Part shown: piece by piece, positions 62,951 through 64,000 of the stretch
Position numbering within the stretch: position 1 is the first letter of the stretch
Layout: each line of letters starts with the position of its first letter
Assembly (NCBI GenBank): GCA_037389465.1
Contig: JAZARR010000164.1
Span: forward strand, 300,501 to 364,500
Reading direction: 5' to 3'
From: Baylisascaris procyonis
Lineage: Eukaryota > Nematoda > Chromadorea > Rhabditida > Ascarididae
DNA length: 64,000 nt
Notes under the pieces: model-generated
The model's input: the letters and a program-made list of their open reading frames with translations, nothing else
What the model was told of the DNA's origin: nothing
Database searches by the model: none
Made by a program: the position numbers and the translations under genes

Positions 62951-63410
62951 GTTAAAAGTTCGCTTGCATAGAATTCAATGATGCAACCACATTTCTCTCC
63001 GAAAGAAAAGTTACAGTACCTATTCATTTACAATTCCATCTCCCCTTCAATCCTCCCAGATTCAAAAATGTTGCTTATTGGGAAATTTGTGAACGCCTCG
63101 TCTCGAACGTGAGCCTAAAAGTATGAGTTCCGCACTGTAATCTCGGGAGTAATAGGAAAGTGCTGAGCGCCTTCGAAGTATGGGTGTGCGTGTGTGTGAG
63201 TTCCGCACTGATGTAGAATGCACTAGGCACGTAATTTATCACGCATGCAATGCATTGTCTTCGCACCACAACAACTGGCATCAATTCTTCGGCGTAGAAG
63301 AAACTGGAATGAGGAAAACGAATAAAAAGGAACGATCTAAGAAGGATGACGATGCGATAAGATGATTCACTTGGAGCAATGAAAATCAACTAAACAAGCA
63401 TATGCAGGCA

Positions 63411-63543
63411 CTGAACGCTCAAATCATGAACGACAAAGCAAAGGCCGCTGGATATAACATCCAATGGCGGCATGATTTACTCGAATTGAGTGACCTCATC
63501 AAATCATCAAACGATCTAATGGAATGGTTGGATCAGATGATCT
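63411..63543 (+). CDS. Possible terminal exon of an unidentified gene
   Basis: A coding-like frame begins after a CATATGCAG acceptor (exon from 63408) or at the in-frame ATG 63402 and ends at TAG 63541-63543. It encodes about 45 residues, Leu/Asp/Lys-rich and probably helical (NDKAKAAGYNIQWRHDLLEL, then LIKSSNDLMEWLDQMI). I recognise no family. Upstream exons would have to lie in 61.1-63.4 kb. A cluster of pieces there looks exon-like but does not join in phase. Confidence 0.3.
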
Positions 63544-63659
63544 AGACTCTAAAATAGAACGTTATGCGATTAGCTCAAATGAGAGGACATCTTCCCTTTT
63601 TTCTGCAATCCATCCTCTTTAATTTCGCGGAAACTTGCGATTTTTTTTTTTTTTTTTCA

Positions 63660-63811
63660 GCGATTGCGCACAAATACAAGCCCAAATACAATTTCGGTTA
63701 CTCTTGTTATTTCTATGTTCTTCTGAATCTTTTTCATTCTTTGGTTCTTCACCTAATTTTCGCAAATTTCCCGGCGCAATATTACCCTGCGGGTTGGGAA
63801 ATGAGGCAACA
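63660..63811 (+). other. Possible internal exon near the right edge
   Basis: A long poly(T) ending in TTTCAG gives a strong acceptor, and GGCAACAG/GTATAC gives a fair donor. Two frames are open between them: one reads NFPAQYYPAGWEMRQQ before the donor, the other ILPCGLGNEAT. No family is recognised, and partner exons would lie outside the window. Confidence 0.22.
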
Positions 63812-64000
63812 GGTATACCCCTACACAAATCGACTGATTTTAGATCCTGTCCTAGTCAAATTTTCAAGACAACATGAATATTATGACTGTTGACTAAACA
63901 AATTTATTTGAATCAATTATTCAATGGCGTAACCAAAAGAATAGTCATTCATGGTTATGTGCACAGCACACAATACGCCTAGCGCATGATGGAGGAAGCG

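Larger units (their letters stand above)
61094..63401. other. Region upstream of the RGK gene, no recognised gene
   Basis: Exon-like pieces occur on the + strand: a short start context at 61637-61667 (CATAACAG acceptor, ATG, donor GTAAGT, reading MDNGHDKTA), a piece ending at 61977 with donor GTAACC, and 62230-62268 (TTTTATAG acceptor, donor GTGAGT, reading NLCEGLMMGIRFY). Phases do not chain into one model, so none is called as a gene. The hairpin and 21-bp duplication near 62.9 kb are listed separately. Confidence 0.3.

Overview
The window looks like nuclear DNA of a nematode, probably a parasitic or free-living chromadorean with kilobase-scale introns. The reasons are: short exons split by long AT-rich introns, TTTCAG-type acceptors, donors such as GTTAGT and GTATGC, likely spliced-leader acceptors 5 to 50 bases before start codons, and protein families that are all eukaryotic. 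The clade cannot be fixed from this sequence. No bacterial operons, CRISPR arrays, rRNA, convincing tRNA or intact transposons were seen.

Layout. (1) Bases 2-15210, + strand: the 3' part of a giant gene. One exon of about 11.9 kb encodes about 3,970 residues. Its first 9.8 kb is a tandem array of 45 near-identical modules, each ending in YHSGRSDE, arranged in an 861-bp higher-order unit. It is followed by decayed modules and a basic, Pro/Arg-rich tail. Two or more small exons follow, including a possible 24-nt microexon, then a last exon ending in Thr-Met-Leu and an AATAAA signal. I do not recognise the protein with certainty; a giant cytoskeletal or ankyrin-type tail is a guess. (2) Bases 18716-27640, - strand: a complete five-exon NHP2 gene (H/ACA snoRNP core protein). 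(3) Bases 30643-42548, - strand: a complete Nopp140/NOLC1 gene, with a LisH-like N-terminus, about 22 Ser/acidic clusters and an SRP40 C-terminal domain. (4) Bases 51495-61068, - strand: a complete eight-exon RGK-type (Rad/Gem/Rem-like) Ras-related GTPase. (5) Bases 61.5-64 kb: no recognised gene, but exon-like stretches on the + strand and a strong hairpin.

How the genes relate. NHP2 and Nopp140 act in the same process: H/ACA ribonucleoproteins are assembled in the nucleus and Nopp140 chaperones them through nucleoli and Cajal bodies. They lie next to each other on one strand, 3.0 kb apart, so coordinated expression is possible but not shown. The giant gene and NHP2 are convergent. The RGK GTPase (predicted regulator of calcium channels and cytoskeleton) has no obvious functional tie to its neighbours.

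Exon boundaries were built by hand from splice motifs and reading phase. Every junction of NHP2 and the RGK gene keeps phase. In Nopp140 the region 31598-33088 is less certain. In the giant gene the junction between the giant exon and the 13.5-kb exon is unresolved.
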